A DNA stretch of 6,303 nt, from contig WOZB01000094.1 in assembly GCA_011620445.1 (NCBI GenBank), positions 1-6,303 of the forward strand, given 5' to 3'. The position numbers and the translations under genes were made by a program. The notes under the pieces were generated by a model. It worked only from the letters and a program-made list of their open reading frames with translations, was not told where the DNA came from and did no database searches. Position 1 is the stretch's first letter; every line of letters begins with the position of its first letter. This DNA is from Anaerolineaceae bacterium (GTDB lineage Bacteria > Chloroflexota > Anaerolineae > Anaerolineales > Anaerolineaceae). Positions 1 to 5,989 of the stretch are shown one piece after another.

Positions 1-9
1 GCTGCGTGT

Positions 10-15
10 TATGAT
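10..15 (+). promoter_or_regulatory. Possible -10 box for the histidine phosphatase gene
   Basis: TATGAT (5 of 6 consensus bases) lies about 36 bases before the ATG at 52, which would give a leader of roughly 30 bases. The matching -35 box would fall left of the window, so this rests on one hexamer only. Confidence 0.3.
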
Positions 16-51
16 AATAGTGTTTAATCACGGAAAGAAGCGGAGTGTGAG

Positions 52-564
52 ATGACAAAAACCCTATTATTAATGCGTCACGGTAAATCAAGCTGGAAAG
101 AAAAAGGCCTTGCTGACGAAAAACGCCCCCTCAAAAAACGTGGCGAAGAAGCGGCCGCAAAGATTGGAAAAATGCTCAAAGTAAACGAAATTGTTCCTGA
201 TTTAATTCTTTCCTCCCCAGCCAAACGCGCCAAAAATACAGCTGAAATCGTGGCAAAGGAATCCAATTTCTCTCATAAAGTCGAACTGGTGGACTCTTTC
301 TACATGGGAGAGCCCAGCGATTATGTTGCCCGTCTCAAAAAACTCCCTAATGATGTCAAACAGGTCATGGTGGTTGGGCACAACCCTGGGCTTGAAGCTT
401 TTCTTCAGATGCTTGATGGCCAAATAAGCGCCATGCCTACAGGTTCATTAGCCATCATCAAACTGAATTTGAATTCCTGGAGTGACTTTTCAGCCGAATC
501 GGACGGCAACGTCATTGCCTTTTGGGATCCTGAACAAAAAGAAACCTTGAAAATCAAAAAATAG
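52..564 (+). CDS. SixA-like histidine phosphatase family protein
   Basis: This is a 170-residue single-domain member of the histidine phosphatase (phosphoglycerate mutase-like) superfamily, of the short SixA-like type. The N-terminal LLMRHGKSS carries the R9-H10-G11 signature, in which His10 is the residue phosphorylated during catalysis. The RPLKKRG segment (26-31) is typical of this subgroup. Arg59 in LSSPAKRAKNTA and His110 in VVGHNPGLE supply the remaining phosphate-pocket residues. No signal peptide is visible, so the protein should be cytoplasmic. SixA removes phosphate from histidine of phosphotransfer proteins in Escherichia coli, but the substrate here cannot be read from sequence. 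The start is supported by GGAG at 42-45, six bases before ATG. The length is normal for the family and nothing looks broken. The gene appears monocistronic, ending at a hairpin terminator and facing the minus-strand unit beyond. Confidence 0.9.
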   Translation: MTKTLLLMRHGKSSWKEKGLADEKRPLKKRGEEAAAKIGKMLKVNEIVPDLILSSPAKRAKNTAEIVAKESNFSHKVELVDSFYMGEPSDYVARLKKLPNDVKQVMVVGHNPGLEAFLQMLDGQISAMPTGSLAIIKLNLNSWSDFSAESDGNVIAFWDPEQKETLKIKK

Positions 565-576
565 TCTCTTAACAGC

Positions 577-605
577 AAAAAAGCACCTGATCAGATGCTT
601 TTTTT
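577..605. terminator. Bidirectional rho-independent terminator
   Basis: A perfect 9-base inverted repeat, AAAAAAGCA (577-585) and TGCTTTTTT (596-604), encloses the self-complementary CTGATCAG. T-runs occur at the outer edge on both strands. It starts 13 bases after the phosphatase stop and 40 bases after the end of the convergent minus-strand gene, so it can serve both. The stem is A/T-rich with only a small G/C core, so strength is uncertain. Confidence 0.75.
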
Positions 606-644
606 ATTGGCAAAAACAGGCTGAAAATTGAGCTGATTAGAAAT

Positions 645-1058
645 TCAAAACTCAACTTGAGTGTGCTTCAGGTCCCGCCAAATGATCAGACCCTTTTGAA
701 GGTCTTCAACCCGGTCCAGATAGATCGAGGTCTGCAGGCAGCTGAATTCTGCCATGGTAAAAGCATGTAAAGCCAGTCGGGTCCAGCCTGGTCGCACTTC
801 TTCAGGCTGTAAATATCCAAACCGCACCAGGTCTTCACTGACTTCCTGGATGACCTCCTGCTGTTTGGATTGTGCTTTGGCTGAAAGATTGGCCAGCAGC
901 ATCTGGCGGTCCTTATTACCGGAATAGCTGTAGACTGTTGTGAGGATGGAGATACCGTGTGTCCAAAGAATTAAGTGATCTCCTTCGGTTCGGTGTTGGT
1001 ATTCTGTATCCAGGCGCAGTTGCCATTGCCTGGTGATGTCTACGGTATAGATAGTCAT
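645..1058 (-). CDS. Conserved-looking protein of unknown function, coupled to the HIT gene
   Basis: This encodes 137 residues that I do not recognise. The open frame extends upstream to 1190, but that extension lies inside the HIT gene. The ATG at 1056-1058 (MTIYTVDITRQW) comes 5 bases after the HIT stop and has GAGG at a short 3-base spacing, so I prefer it. The protein looks soluble, with no signal peptide or membrane segment. A middle stretch (about 50-75, SAKAQSKQQEVIQEVSEDLV) should form a charged helix. It is rich in aromatic residues, with several Trp and Tyr. Tight spacing after the HIT gene implies co-transcription and probably translational coupling, which suggests but does not prove a linked role. 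It ends before the shared terminator at 577-605. Confidence 0.75.
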   Translation of the reverse strand: MTIYTVDITRQWQLRLDTEYQHRTEGDHLILWTHGISILTTVYSYSGNKDRQMLLANLSAKAQSKQQEVIQEVSEDLVRFGYLQPEEVRPGWTRLALHAFTMAEFSCLQTSIYLDRVEDLQKGLIIWRDLKHTQVEF

Positions 1059-1063
1059 AGTCC

Positions 1064-1570
1064 TCAGACTTCCCCAATTCCATAGCGTTCTTGCCACATG
1101 GCTGTAAAGCGTTCGAAGGTCTGCTCGAGGGTCTCTGGCAGAACCCGCGTTTGCCCAATAACGGATAAAAAATTGGCATCCCCGCCCCACCGCGGAACGA
1201 CGTGCAGGTGCAGATGTTCAGCGATCCCAGCCCCAGCTGAGGCACCCACATTCATGCCAATGTTAAAGCCCTGGGGTTTATATAGCGCCTTGAGGACCTC
1301 CACAACGTGTGAGGCCAGAAAAATCAGTTCTGACTGCGTTTCGGGTAAGAGGTCTTCCAGATTGCAGGCGTGGATATAAGGCACGATCATGGCGTGCCCT
1401 GAGGTGTAAGGGTATTTGTTCAGGACGATGAAGCAGCGCTCTCCCCGGTAAAGGACGAGGTTTTCCGGGCTGTCATTTTCCATATTCGCGATATCGCAAA
1501 AGACACAGGCCTTATTCTCGGAGATTTTCCCGAGGTACGGCATTCTCCAGGGGGTGTATATTTGTTCCAT
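1064..1570 (-). CDS. HIT family hydrolase, Ap4A phosphorylase-like
   Basis: This is a 168-residue histidine-triad nucleotide-binding protein. The catalytic motif HLHLHVVPRW (119-128) gives the triad H119, H121 and H123. H121 should be the nucleophile that forms the nucleotidyl-enzyme intermediate. The CVFC pair (C22, C25), with likely H67 and H119, fits the zinc site of the bacterial Ap4A phosphorylase / AMP-hydrolase branch. The opening MEQIYTPWRMPYL is the characteristic N-terminus of that branch and fixes the start at 1570. Likely substrates are dinucleoside polyphosphates or nucleoside phosphoramidates; which one cannot be told here. No clear Shine-Dalgarno sequence precedes the ATG (A/T-rich leader), so translation may be leaderless or weakly initiated. 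It is divergent from the TetR-like gene and heads a two-gene unit with the unknown protein downstream. Confidence 0.92.
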   Translation of the reverse strand: MEQIYTPWRMPYLGKISENKACVFCDIANMENDSPENLVLYRGERCFIVLNKYPYTSGHAMIVPYIHACNLEDLLPETQSELIFLASHVVEVLKALYKPQGFNIGMNVGASAGAGIAEHLHLHVVPRWGGDANFLSVIGQTRVLPETLEQTFERFTAMWQERYGIGEV

Positions 1571-1615
1571 GCATTTTATTTTATCCGAGAATTGCTGGTT
1601 TCGATTTGAATTTCA

Positions 1616-1645
1616 TTGACAAAGCTCCCAGCCTCTATATACAAT
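1616..1645 (+). promoter_or_regulatory. Sigma-70 promoter of the TetR-like gene
   Basis: An exact TTGACA (1616-1621) is followed by an 18-base spacer and TACAAT (1640-1645, 5 of 6 consensus). Transcription would begin near 1652, about 17 bases before the ATG at 1669. The GAGGA ribosome-binding site at 1661-1665 falls between. The promoter lies inside the first 14 codons of the longest possible reading frame (ATG at 1606), which argues that the longer start is not used. No clean palindromic operator is visible over it. Confidence 0.75.
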
Positions 1646-1668
1646 CAAGAAAAATAAATCGAGGAAGC

Positions 1669-2352
1669 ATGCCCTCTGAAGTTTTCAACAACCTGCCAGA
1701 TGAAATTAAGAAATCGCTTGTTGACGCGCTTATCGATCACTACGCGCAGTATCCTGCCACGGCGCCCAGCCTTGAGTATCTCGCGCGCCAATCCGGCCTG
1801 GAGCCTACGGACTTGAGTGAGGTCTTTACCACACCTGAAGACTTCTTTGCTCCTGTTCAGGAAGCTTTGCACACTGCCAAATTGCAGATGGTCAGCAACA
1901 TGACCCGCCCTGCCAACAGCCTGGACACTTTCGCTTATATGCGCTGGACGATGCAAATGGCAGTTCTATTTGAGCTGAAATTTCCCAAATTGGCAAAAAT
2001 CGAACGCGACCATCGGGTTTCTTACCTTCCGCAGATGCAACTACCGGTTGCAGATGATCCCGTGGAAGATTCAAACCCCTATAAAGATTTGATGGTTCAG
2101 GGCGTTATGCATGATGATATTGCTGCCTGGGTGGACGTGGATATGGCCACATTTCTGCTGACCACGGTCATCTCAGAGTGCGCGCCCTATCTAATTGAAC
2201 GCATGGGAAACAAGGTTGACTCGCTGCGTGATGGCTCGGTGGATATTGTTTACGATCCTTACGTCCAGGATTTGTTTGACAGCTTCATGGACCTTTTTGA
2301 GGCGGGTATGGCGCGAGACCCGCAAATCCGCAAGGATTATTACTCAAAATAG
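1669..2352 (+). CDS. TetR/AcrR-like transcriptional regulator
   Basis: This encodes 227 residues from the ATG at 1669. The N-terminal 55 residues have the TetR DNA-binding layout: a first helix (DEIKKSLVDALIDHYAQY), then SLEYLARQSGLEPTDLSEVF as helix-turn-helix, then the TPEDFF segment equivalent to the usual 'F.sKeeL' end. The remaining 170 residues are a poorly conserved, mostly helical ligand/dimerisation domain with no recognisable pocket signature. The normal TetR length range is about 190-230. The longer frame from 1606 is disfavoured because a promoter overlaps it and GAGGA at 1661-1665 serves the inner ATG. The helix-turn-helix match is moderate rather than strong, and the target and ligand are unknown. 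No terminator is evident after the stop. A decayed relative of the same gene follows in the downstream gap. Confidence 0.75.
   Translation: MPSEVFNNLPDEIKKSLVDALIDHYAQYPATAPSLEYLARQSGLEPTDLSEVFTTPEDFFAPVQEALHTAKLQMVSNMTRPANSLDTFAYMRWTMQMAVLFELKFPKLAKIERDHRVSYLPQMQLPVADDPVEDSNPYKDLMVQGVMHDDIAAWVDVDMATFLLTTVISECAPYLIERMGNKVDSLRDGSVDIVYDPYVQDLFDSFMDLFEAGMARDPQIRKDYYSK
2306..2351 (+). repeat. Direct repeat, copy 1 (3' end of the TetR-like gene)
   Basis: This 46-base block encodes the last residues of the regulator (MARDPQIRKDYYSK) up to the second base of its stop codon. It matches 2897-2942 at 38 of 46 positions without gaps, a similarity far above chance. The two copies are 591 bases apart, a multiple of three. 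Confidence 0.85.
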
Positions 2353-2463
2353 CTCGGATGAAAATTCCGGGTAGTGGCGAATAATCCCTAAATTCACGTC
2401 AGAGTATATGCCATGATTTCCTTGCGCAGTCTTCTACAAACCGCCTCTGCGCATCGCGCACAA

Positions 2464-2944
2464 GTCAGGATTCTGACTTAGGGAAATCCTGCCAAATAAT
2501 TTACTTGCATCATTTCACGCGTATAAGGTTTGACTAATGAGAGGCTTGGACTGAAATTTGGCAAAATTGCAGTCTACCCACGGCTGTTGTAGGCTGCCTC
2601 ATCTACCTTAGAGAGGATGAATAGCCTGAATAAACCGAGGGTCGCAATTTCCCCTTATTTCTCCACCCACAATGTTAGCAAGATTTAGCTTCCCTTCATC
2701 TATTTGTTCATTGGCTAATACTTGGAGGCGTGTTTAGCGGCTCCCCTTTGTGCCTTATTCGGGGCAAGAAAACCTTAAAATGGACCTCGCGCCGAGCCTG
2801 ATTGGTGAGACAGGTTCTCAAAATGAAATGTCCTTATGTATTGAAATTACACATCGGGCATACATTTATAGATCGTTTGAACTGAAGAGTACACAGGTAT
2901 GGCGCATGACCCGCAAATTTGAGAATATTATTACTCAAAATAAT
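2464..2944 (+). pseudogene. Decayed tandem copy of the TetR-like regulator
   Basis: The stretch between the regulator and the PFK-like gene contains collinear fragments of the regulator in the same reading frame. GTCAG-5-TGAC at 1891 recurs at 2464 (offset 573). CCTGCCAA at 1909 recurs at 2488 (offset 579). The LKFPKLA segment at 1975 recurs as LKFGKIA at 2551 (17 of 21 bases, offset 576). A weaker match at 2119 recurs at 2710 (offset 591), reading IG*YLEACLA against IAAWVDVDMA. The last 46 bases match 38/46 at the same offset. All offsets are multiples of three. Stops interrupt the frame (for example TAG at 2479-2481, TAA at 2716-2718, TGA within 2920-2922), so it cannot make the protein. 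The DNA-binding part is missing or unrecognisable. An in-frame 22-codon ORF (2413-2481, MISLRSLLQT...) may be its eroded upstream part. In 2353-2412 I see nothing definite. Confidence 0.6.
2897..2942 (+). repeat. Direct repeat, copy 2 (remnant of regulator 3' end)
   Basis: This block reads MAHDPQI*EYYYSK in frame against MARDPQIRKDYYSK of the intact gene. It is the best-preserved part of the decayed copy, and its frame likewise ends at TAA (2941-2943). ATTATT-ACTCAA-AATAAT (2927-2944) forms a weak A/T-only inverted repeat. Confidence 0.85.
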
Positions 2945-2971
2945 CAGGAAACCAGCCTTCTTTCTTCCAAG

Positions 2972-4123
2972 CTAGTCTTCCATATCCAATTCTGTGAAGA
3001 GCTTGGCCCCAGGTGCAACGCCCAGGCAGGTGCCCACCTGTAACGCCCCGCGGATCCAGCCGTGGTTTGGAGGGATGGGCTTACCCTTGTAGGCAACTTC
3101 AGCGAGCGGCACACTATTCATGGCTCCATTCAGGCGGCAAGCCATACGGCCAAAACGGCCTTTTTCCACCATCGAAACCGACCACTCTGCCAGCTGTGTC
3201 GCCAAAAGCCGGTCCATGGCCGTGGGGGTTCCCCCACGCACCAAGGACCCCAGGATGGTGATGCGGGTTTCCAGTCGGGTTGCATCTTCAAGCCTGCGCG
3301 CCAGCAGCATGGTCTGCCCGGAATAGTTATTCTCGATGCGTTCCAGTTCTTTTTCTTTTTCTTCGAGGTTGCTGGCTTTGCGCCGGGCAGCTGCTTCCAT
3401 GAAATCGACCAGCTCTTTGGAGCGCGCGCGTTCAGCCACCGCAACCAGCAAGAAGTTGCGCCCTTTACTTTTCCGGTCTTCAATCGCCTCGATGATAATA
3501 TCCATGTCGTAGGGAATTTCCGGAATGAGAATTACATCCGCCCCGGCAGCCATACCCGCGCCCAGGGTCAGCCAGCCGGCGGTATTACCCAGCAGCTCAA
3601 CGATCATGATGCGGTGGGTGGCATTCGCGGTTGTGTGCAGGCGGTCAATTGCCTGGGTGGCAATCTCGCGCGCGCTGTCAAAACCGATGGATTTATCTGT
3701 AAGGGGAATGTCGTTATCCGCGGCTTTTGGAATGCTGATCACATTCAAGCCGGCTTCAGAGAGTTTGAAAGCGGCGGTTTGTACTTCTTTATCACCGATA
3801 CATACCAGGCCGTCCAATCCGTGCCTCTTGTAGGTCGCGATGGCATCCTGGGTGCGGTCGCTAAAACTTTCGCCGTTTGGGTAGGCTTCGGGCAGATTTA
3901 AGCTTGTTCCCAGGATGGTGCCGCCATGGGTAAGGATGCCGCTGTAGGCTGAGCCCCCTTGCAGGTCAAAGGTCAAATCTTCCACCAGGCCGTTAAAGCC
4001 ATCTCTAAAAGCGATGACCTCCATGTTGTAAGTAGAAGTTGCCGCCTTGCCAAACCCGCGGATTGCGGCGTTCACCCCCGGGCTGTCACTGCCTGCAGTC
4101 AGTAGTCCTACGCGTTTTCCCAT
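2972..4123 (-). CDS. Phosphofructokinase-family protein with degenerate phosphoryl-donor site
   Basis: This 383-residue protein has the PfkA fold signature, against about 320 residues in E. coli PfkA. The start at 4123 is supported by GGTGAGG (4129-4135), five bases upstream; an ATG at 4156 would precede that site. Retained family features are the N-terminal GLLTAGSDSPGVNAAIRG, HGGTILGT (66-73), PKAADNDI (132-139) with the catalytic-type D136 and D138, HRIMIVE (170-176), IPE (200-202), ETRITILG (285-292) and RGG (296-298). Key departures are that GGDGS, the nucleotide/Mg motif, reads GDKEV (110-114), and that the PKTIDND threonine is Ala134. Positions equivalent to E. coli Arg72, Arg171 and His249 are Leu75, Asn180 and Ser293. 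A charged helical insertion (about 236-282, EEKEKELERIE) precedes ETR. It may be a sugar-phosphate-binding pseudo-kinase or regulatory paralogue rather than a glycolytic kinase. E. coli numbering is from memory. Confidence 0.85.
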   Translation of the reverse strand: MGKRVGLLTAGSDSPGVNAAIRGFGKAATSTYNMEVIAFRDGFNGLVEDLTFDLQGGSAYSGILTHGGTILGTSLNLPEAYPNGESFSDRTQDAIATYKRHGLDGLVCIGDKEVQTAAFKLSEAGLNVISIPKAADNDIPLTDKSIGFDSAREIATQAIDRLHTTANATHRIMIVELLGNTAGWLTLGAGMAAGADVILIPEIPYDMDIIIEAIEDRKSKGRNFLLVAVAERARSKELVDFMEAAARRKASNLEEKEKELERIENNYSGQTMLLARRLEDATRLETRITILGSLVRGGTPTAMDRLLATQLAEWSVSMVEKGRFGRMACRLNGAMNSVPLAEVAYKGKPIPPNHGWIRGALQVGTCLGVAPGAKLFTELDMED

Positions 4124-4150
4124 AAGTACCTCACCTTTAACGATAATACA

Positions 4151-4186
4151 GGCCACTCTTGGCCATTTGTACCCAAGATAATTATA
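4151..4186 (-). promoter_or_regulatory. Promoter and leader hairpin of the PFK-like gene
   Basis: Reading the minus strand, an exact TATAAT lies at 4181-4186 with only a weak TTAGAA about 16 bases upstream of it. Transcription would start near 4174, giving a leader of about 50 bases. Within that leader, GGCCA-AGAG-TGGCC (4151-4164) is a perfect 5-base-pair G/C-rich hairpin, ending 15 bases before the ribosome-binding site. The hairpin could be an operator half or an RNA structure; no function is shown. Confidence 0.5.
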
Positions 4187-4251
4187 TACGCAGATTTTTA
4201 CTTTCTAATACTTTCCAAGATTGTAAAGGAGAAGCTCAGGAGTTCAGTCCC

Positions 4252-4302
4252 CTAATCTGATTAATTAGAAAATCAGATAAAGATCAAATTATGGATTATC
4301 TG
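4252..4302. repeat. Nested inverted repeats between abiEii and the PFK-like gene
   Basis: ATCTGATT (4255-4262) and AATCAGAT (4271-4278) form perfect 8-base arms around AATTAGAA. CAGATAA (4274-4280) can instead pair with TTATCTG (4296-4302), which lies over the abiEii stop codon at 4289-4291. CTAAT/ATTAG (4252-4256, 4264-4268) adds a third overlapping pair. On the minus strand the outer hairpin is followed by a short T-rich stretch, so it may be a weak terminator of the abiE operon; it could also be the scar of an insertion boundary. Confidence 0.5.
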
Positions 4303-5134
4303 TGATTTCAACCAGAAGCTGCAAAACGCACTGCCATACGGTCTCAAAATTCAAACCTTTGTTAATTACCAAATAATGAAGCCGACGTTCCCAATCTATT
4401 TCAAATTCAGAACGCCGTTTTTCAATAGTTTTTATATCAATCCCTTTCAGGCTTAATCCCTTTACCTCGAATTTCCCAGGTAAGATCTGTTCAACCGCAC
4501 TCATGTCAATGCCTGTTGAAATCAGGTTATAAATATCGTATAAATCCCTTGATACAGCAAACCTTCGCTGACCACCAATTGCGCGAATTTTTTCAGCGAT
4601 AACTTCCTCTAGGCAATAACATGGCAATTGGTTGTTATTAAAAGTTGATTGGTCTGAATATGAATGATTGATTTGTTTATCATTTGCAGGGAAGAAAACT
4701 TTTTCCGCTCTTGTCACGTCCAATTTGACGGTTCTTGGTGATCCTCCCCAACGTAATGGTCCTCGGTAATAAATACGAGCCTGGTAGGATTCACTTCCGT
4801 ATTCGTCCTCCACCACCGCAAAGTGAATCGGCTGTACGTGAAAATCAGGGCCATCGTGATCACTTATCCAATCACTACTTTTAACCATCCATTTTTCCAT
4901 TTCTGCAGGTGAGAGATATTTGGTCGCAGTAAAGTCTAGGTCTTCTGAAAATCGATAATCGGGAAAGTAGCACTTTCGTAAACATGTACCACCTTTGAAA
5001 ATTAGACTACCAAAAAGACCCCCTGTCTTTAACATGCCAAGCAAGAACCATCCAAGGCTATAATCCAGGTCAATTACCATTGGATCAACTTTTGTCGCAG
5101 CCGCGAAACGGCGAATTTCAGCTTCGCTAATCAT
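4289..5134 (-). CDS. abiEii: AbiEii/AbiGii-family nucleotidyltransferase toxin
   Basis: This 281-residue protein is the toxin of a type IV AbiE toxin-antitoxin pair, with the DNA polymerase beta-like nucleotidyltransferase fold. KGGTCLRK (47-54) followed by RFSEDLDF (61-68) is the signature motif, in which D65 and D67 should bind metal. TVKLDVTR (135-142) supplies the third acidic position, D139. LEEVIAEKIRAI (175-186) and SRDLYDIYNL (195-204) are the usual C-terminal family motifs. All key residues are present, so it looks active. Known relatives such as MenT toxins add nucleotides to tRNA ends and stop growth; the target here is unknown. The start at 5134 has GGAG (5141-5144) at six bases. 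It lies 17 bases after the abiEi stop, so the two genes form an operon with antitoxin first, the standard AbiE order. Confidence 0.92.
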   Translation of the reverse strand: MISEAEIRRFAAATKVDPMVIDLDYSLGWFLLGMLKTGGLFGSLIFKGGTCLRKCYFPDYRFSEDLDFTATKYLSPAEMEKWMVKSSDWISDHDGPDFHVQPIHFAVVEDEYGSESYQARIYYRGPLRWGGSPRTVKLDVTRAEKVFFPANDKQINHSYSDQSTFNNNQLPCYCLEEVIAEKIRAIGGQRRFAVSRDLYDIYNLISTGIDMSAVEQILPGKFEVKGLSLKGIDIKTIEKRRSEFEIDWERRLHYLVINKGLNFETVWQCVLQLLVEITDNP

Positions 5135-5151
5135 CTAAAGCTCCATTTACT

Positions 5152-5937
5152 CTAGGTTTCGAGAGGAACATTTACTTGTAGTTGCCAGCGGGTAACAACA
5201 GTTCCTGTTCGTCCTGAACCGGGTTCTAATTGGCTAATTCCTTTTGAGATCATGGTTTGCCAGTACTTTATTCTCGAATCCCAGGCAGGTATCGGCAGAG
5301 GTAATGTTTCCACCAGATACCCAAGTCGTTTCGCTACTACTCCACCGCCCCATTGTTCTAGATAGCGATCCACTTTCTCCCAGTCAATGGAATTAATAGA
5401 GTACTTAATCGCTTGCGCTAGCTGAACGATTCCGCCACTTAAATCAGGTCGGCTGGCTGCGTCGATAATAGTTTTCTCGCGATCTGTCACCGTGATCGAC
5501 GCGTCCTCTATTTTTCTGGTAACAATCCCAAAAAAATAACGTTCTGTAACGTGGATGAATTGGAATTCAATTCCCTGGATCGTCAATGGTTTCTTCCGCT
5601 TCGTTATTTGTATAAATTGAACCCGTGGAATTTGTTCAGTCATATTCCAAAAACGAAGGGCTGACCAATAAGCCACAGCCCCAGGCGAGATCAAATTCGA
5701 CGCCAATACCAATGCATTCTCTGACCATTGCCGTTCAGGGCCAGCTTCCAAAGGGATGATCATATATAGTCCCCGTTCCAAGCGTTGGAGCCAGCCTTTC
5801 CGGGCCAGTCGACCAAGGGTATTCGTTGCAGCTACCTTTGATTGCCAATACTCTACAGCCTGTTGATATGTGAATATCCGCTTTCCGGTTGCGGAAAACG
5901 TTGTCAGAAAATCGGTTTCTTGCTTACTGAGCGACAT
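5152..5937 (-). CDS. abiEi: AbiEi-family antitoxin and autoregulator
   Basis: This encodes 261 residues from the ATG at 5937 (MSLSKQETDFLTTF). Residues 5-62 form the N-terminal winged helix typical of AbiEi antitoxins, with VAATNTLGRLARKGWLQRLERGLYMI as recognition helix and wing. The remainder is the AbiEi C-terminal domain, with conserved-looking AVAYWSALRFWNM (87-99) and TVTDREKTIIDAASRPDLSGG (149-169). Family knowledge: AbiEi neutralises AbiEii without stable binding and represses its own operon. The frame stays open to 6057, but those 40 codons would overlap the TATAAT box and give a cysteine/phenylalanine-rich leader, so I reject that start. The preferred ATG lacks a close Shine-Dalgarno sequence; AAGG lies about 19 bases upstream. 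The gene leads the operon with abiEii. Confidence 0.88.
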   Translation of the reverse strand: MSLSKQETDFLTTFSATGKRIFTYQQAVEYWQSKVAATNTLGRLARKGWLQRLERGLYMIIPLEAGPERQWSENALVLASNLISPGAVAYWSALRFWNMTEQIPRVQFIQITKRKKPLTIQGIEFQFIHVTERYFFGIVTRKIEDASITVTDREKTIIDAASRPDLSGGIVQLAQAIKYSINSIDWEKVDRYLEQWGGGVVAKRLGYLVETLPLPIPAWDSRIKYWQTMISKGISQLEPGSGRTGTVVTRWQLQVNVPLET

Positions 5938-5943
5938 GATATT

Positions 5944-5956
5944 TTGTGTAACACAA
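5944..5956. promoter_or_regulatory. Palindromic operator candidate upstream of abiEi
   Basis: TTGTGT-A-ACACAA is a perfect 13-base palindrome lying 6 bases before the abiEi start codon and about 25 bases downstream of its predicted transcription start. Its position in the leader of an autoregulating antitoxin makes it a natural candidate operator. Only one exact copy is visible, so this is inference from location and symmetry. Confidence 0.45.
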
Positions 5957-5989
5957 CCTTCAGAATATGATGTTTCGATTACATGAAAT

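Noticed and set aside
1059..1190. N-terminal extension of the unknown protein into the HIT gene
   Set aside because: The extension lies wholly within HIT coding sequence, and a start placed just after the HIT stop is the simpler arrangement.
1571..1600. Possible TAAAAT -10 box for the HIT gene on the minus strand
   Set aside because: It lies within about 15 bases of the ATG and has no -35 partner at a workable distance; the stretch is simply A/T-rich.
2355..2369. CGGA/TCCG hairpin after the TetR-like gene as a terminator
   Set aside because: It has only four base pairs and no T-run.
2462..2491. Two mutually exclusive hairpins (AAGTCAG/CTGACTT and CAGGATT/AATCCTG) resembling an attenuator
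   Set aside because: No T-run or leader peptide gene follows, no intact gene lies downstream on this strand, and the GTCAG-5-TGAC core already exists in the regulator's coding sequence at 1891, so it is probably inherited from the duplication.
2750..3043. 97-codon plus-strand open frame overlapping the end of the PFK-like gene
   Set aside because: It is in a different frame from the decayed regulator copy, overlaps the convergent gene, lacks a ribosome-binding site and shows no recognisable motif.
3062..3901. 279-codon open frame on the plus strand, antisense to the PFK-like gene
   Set aside because: Its translation shows a run of phenylalanines from the antisense of the Glu/Lys-rich insertion and resembles no family. 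The minus-strand frame has clear PFK motifs.
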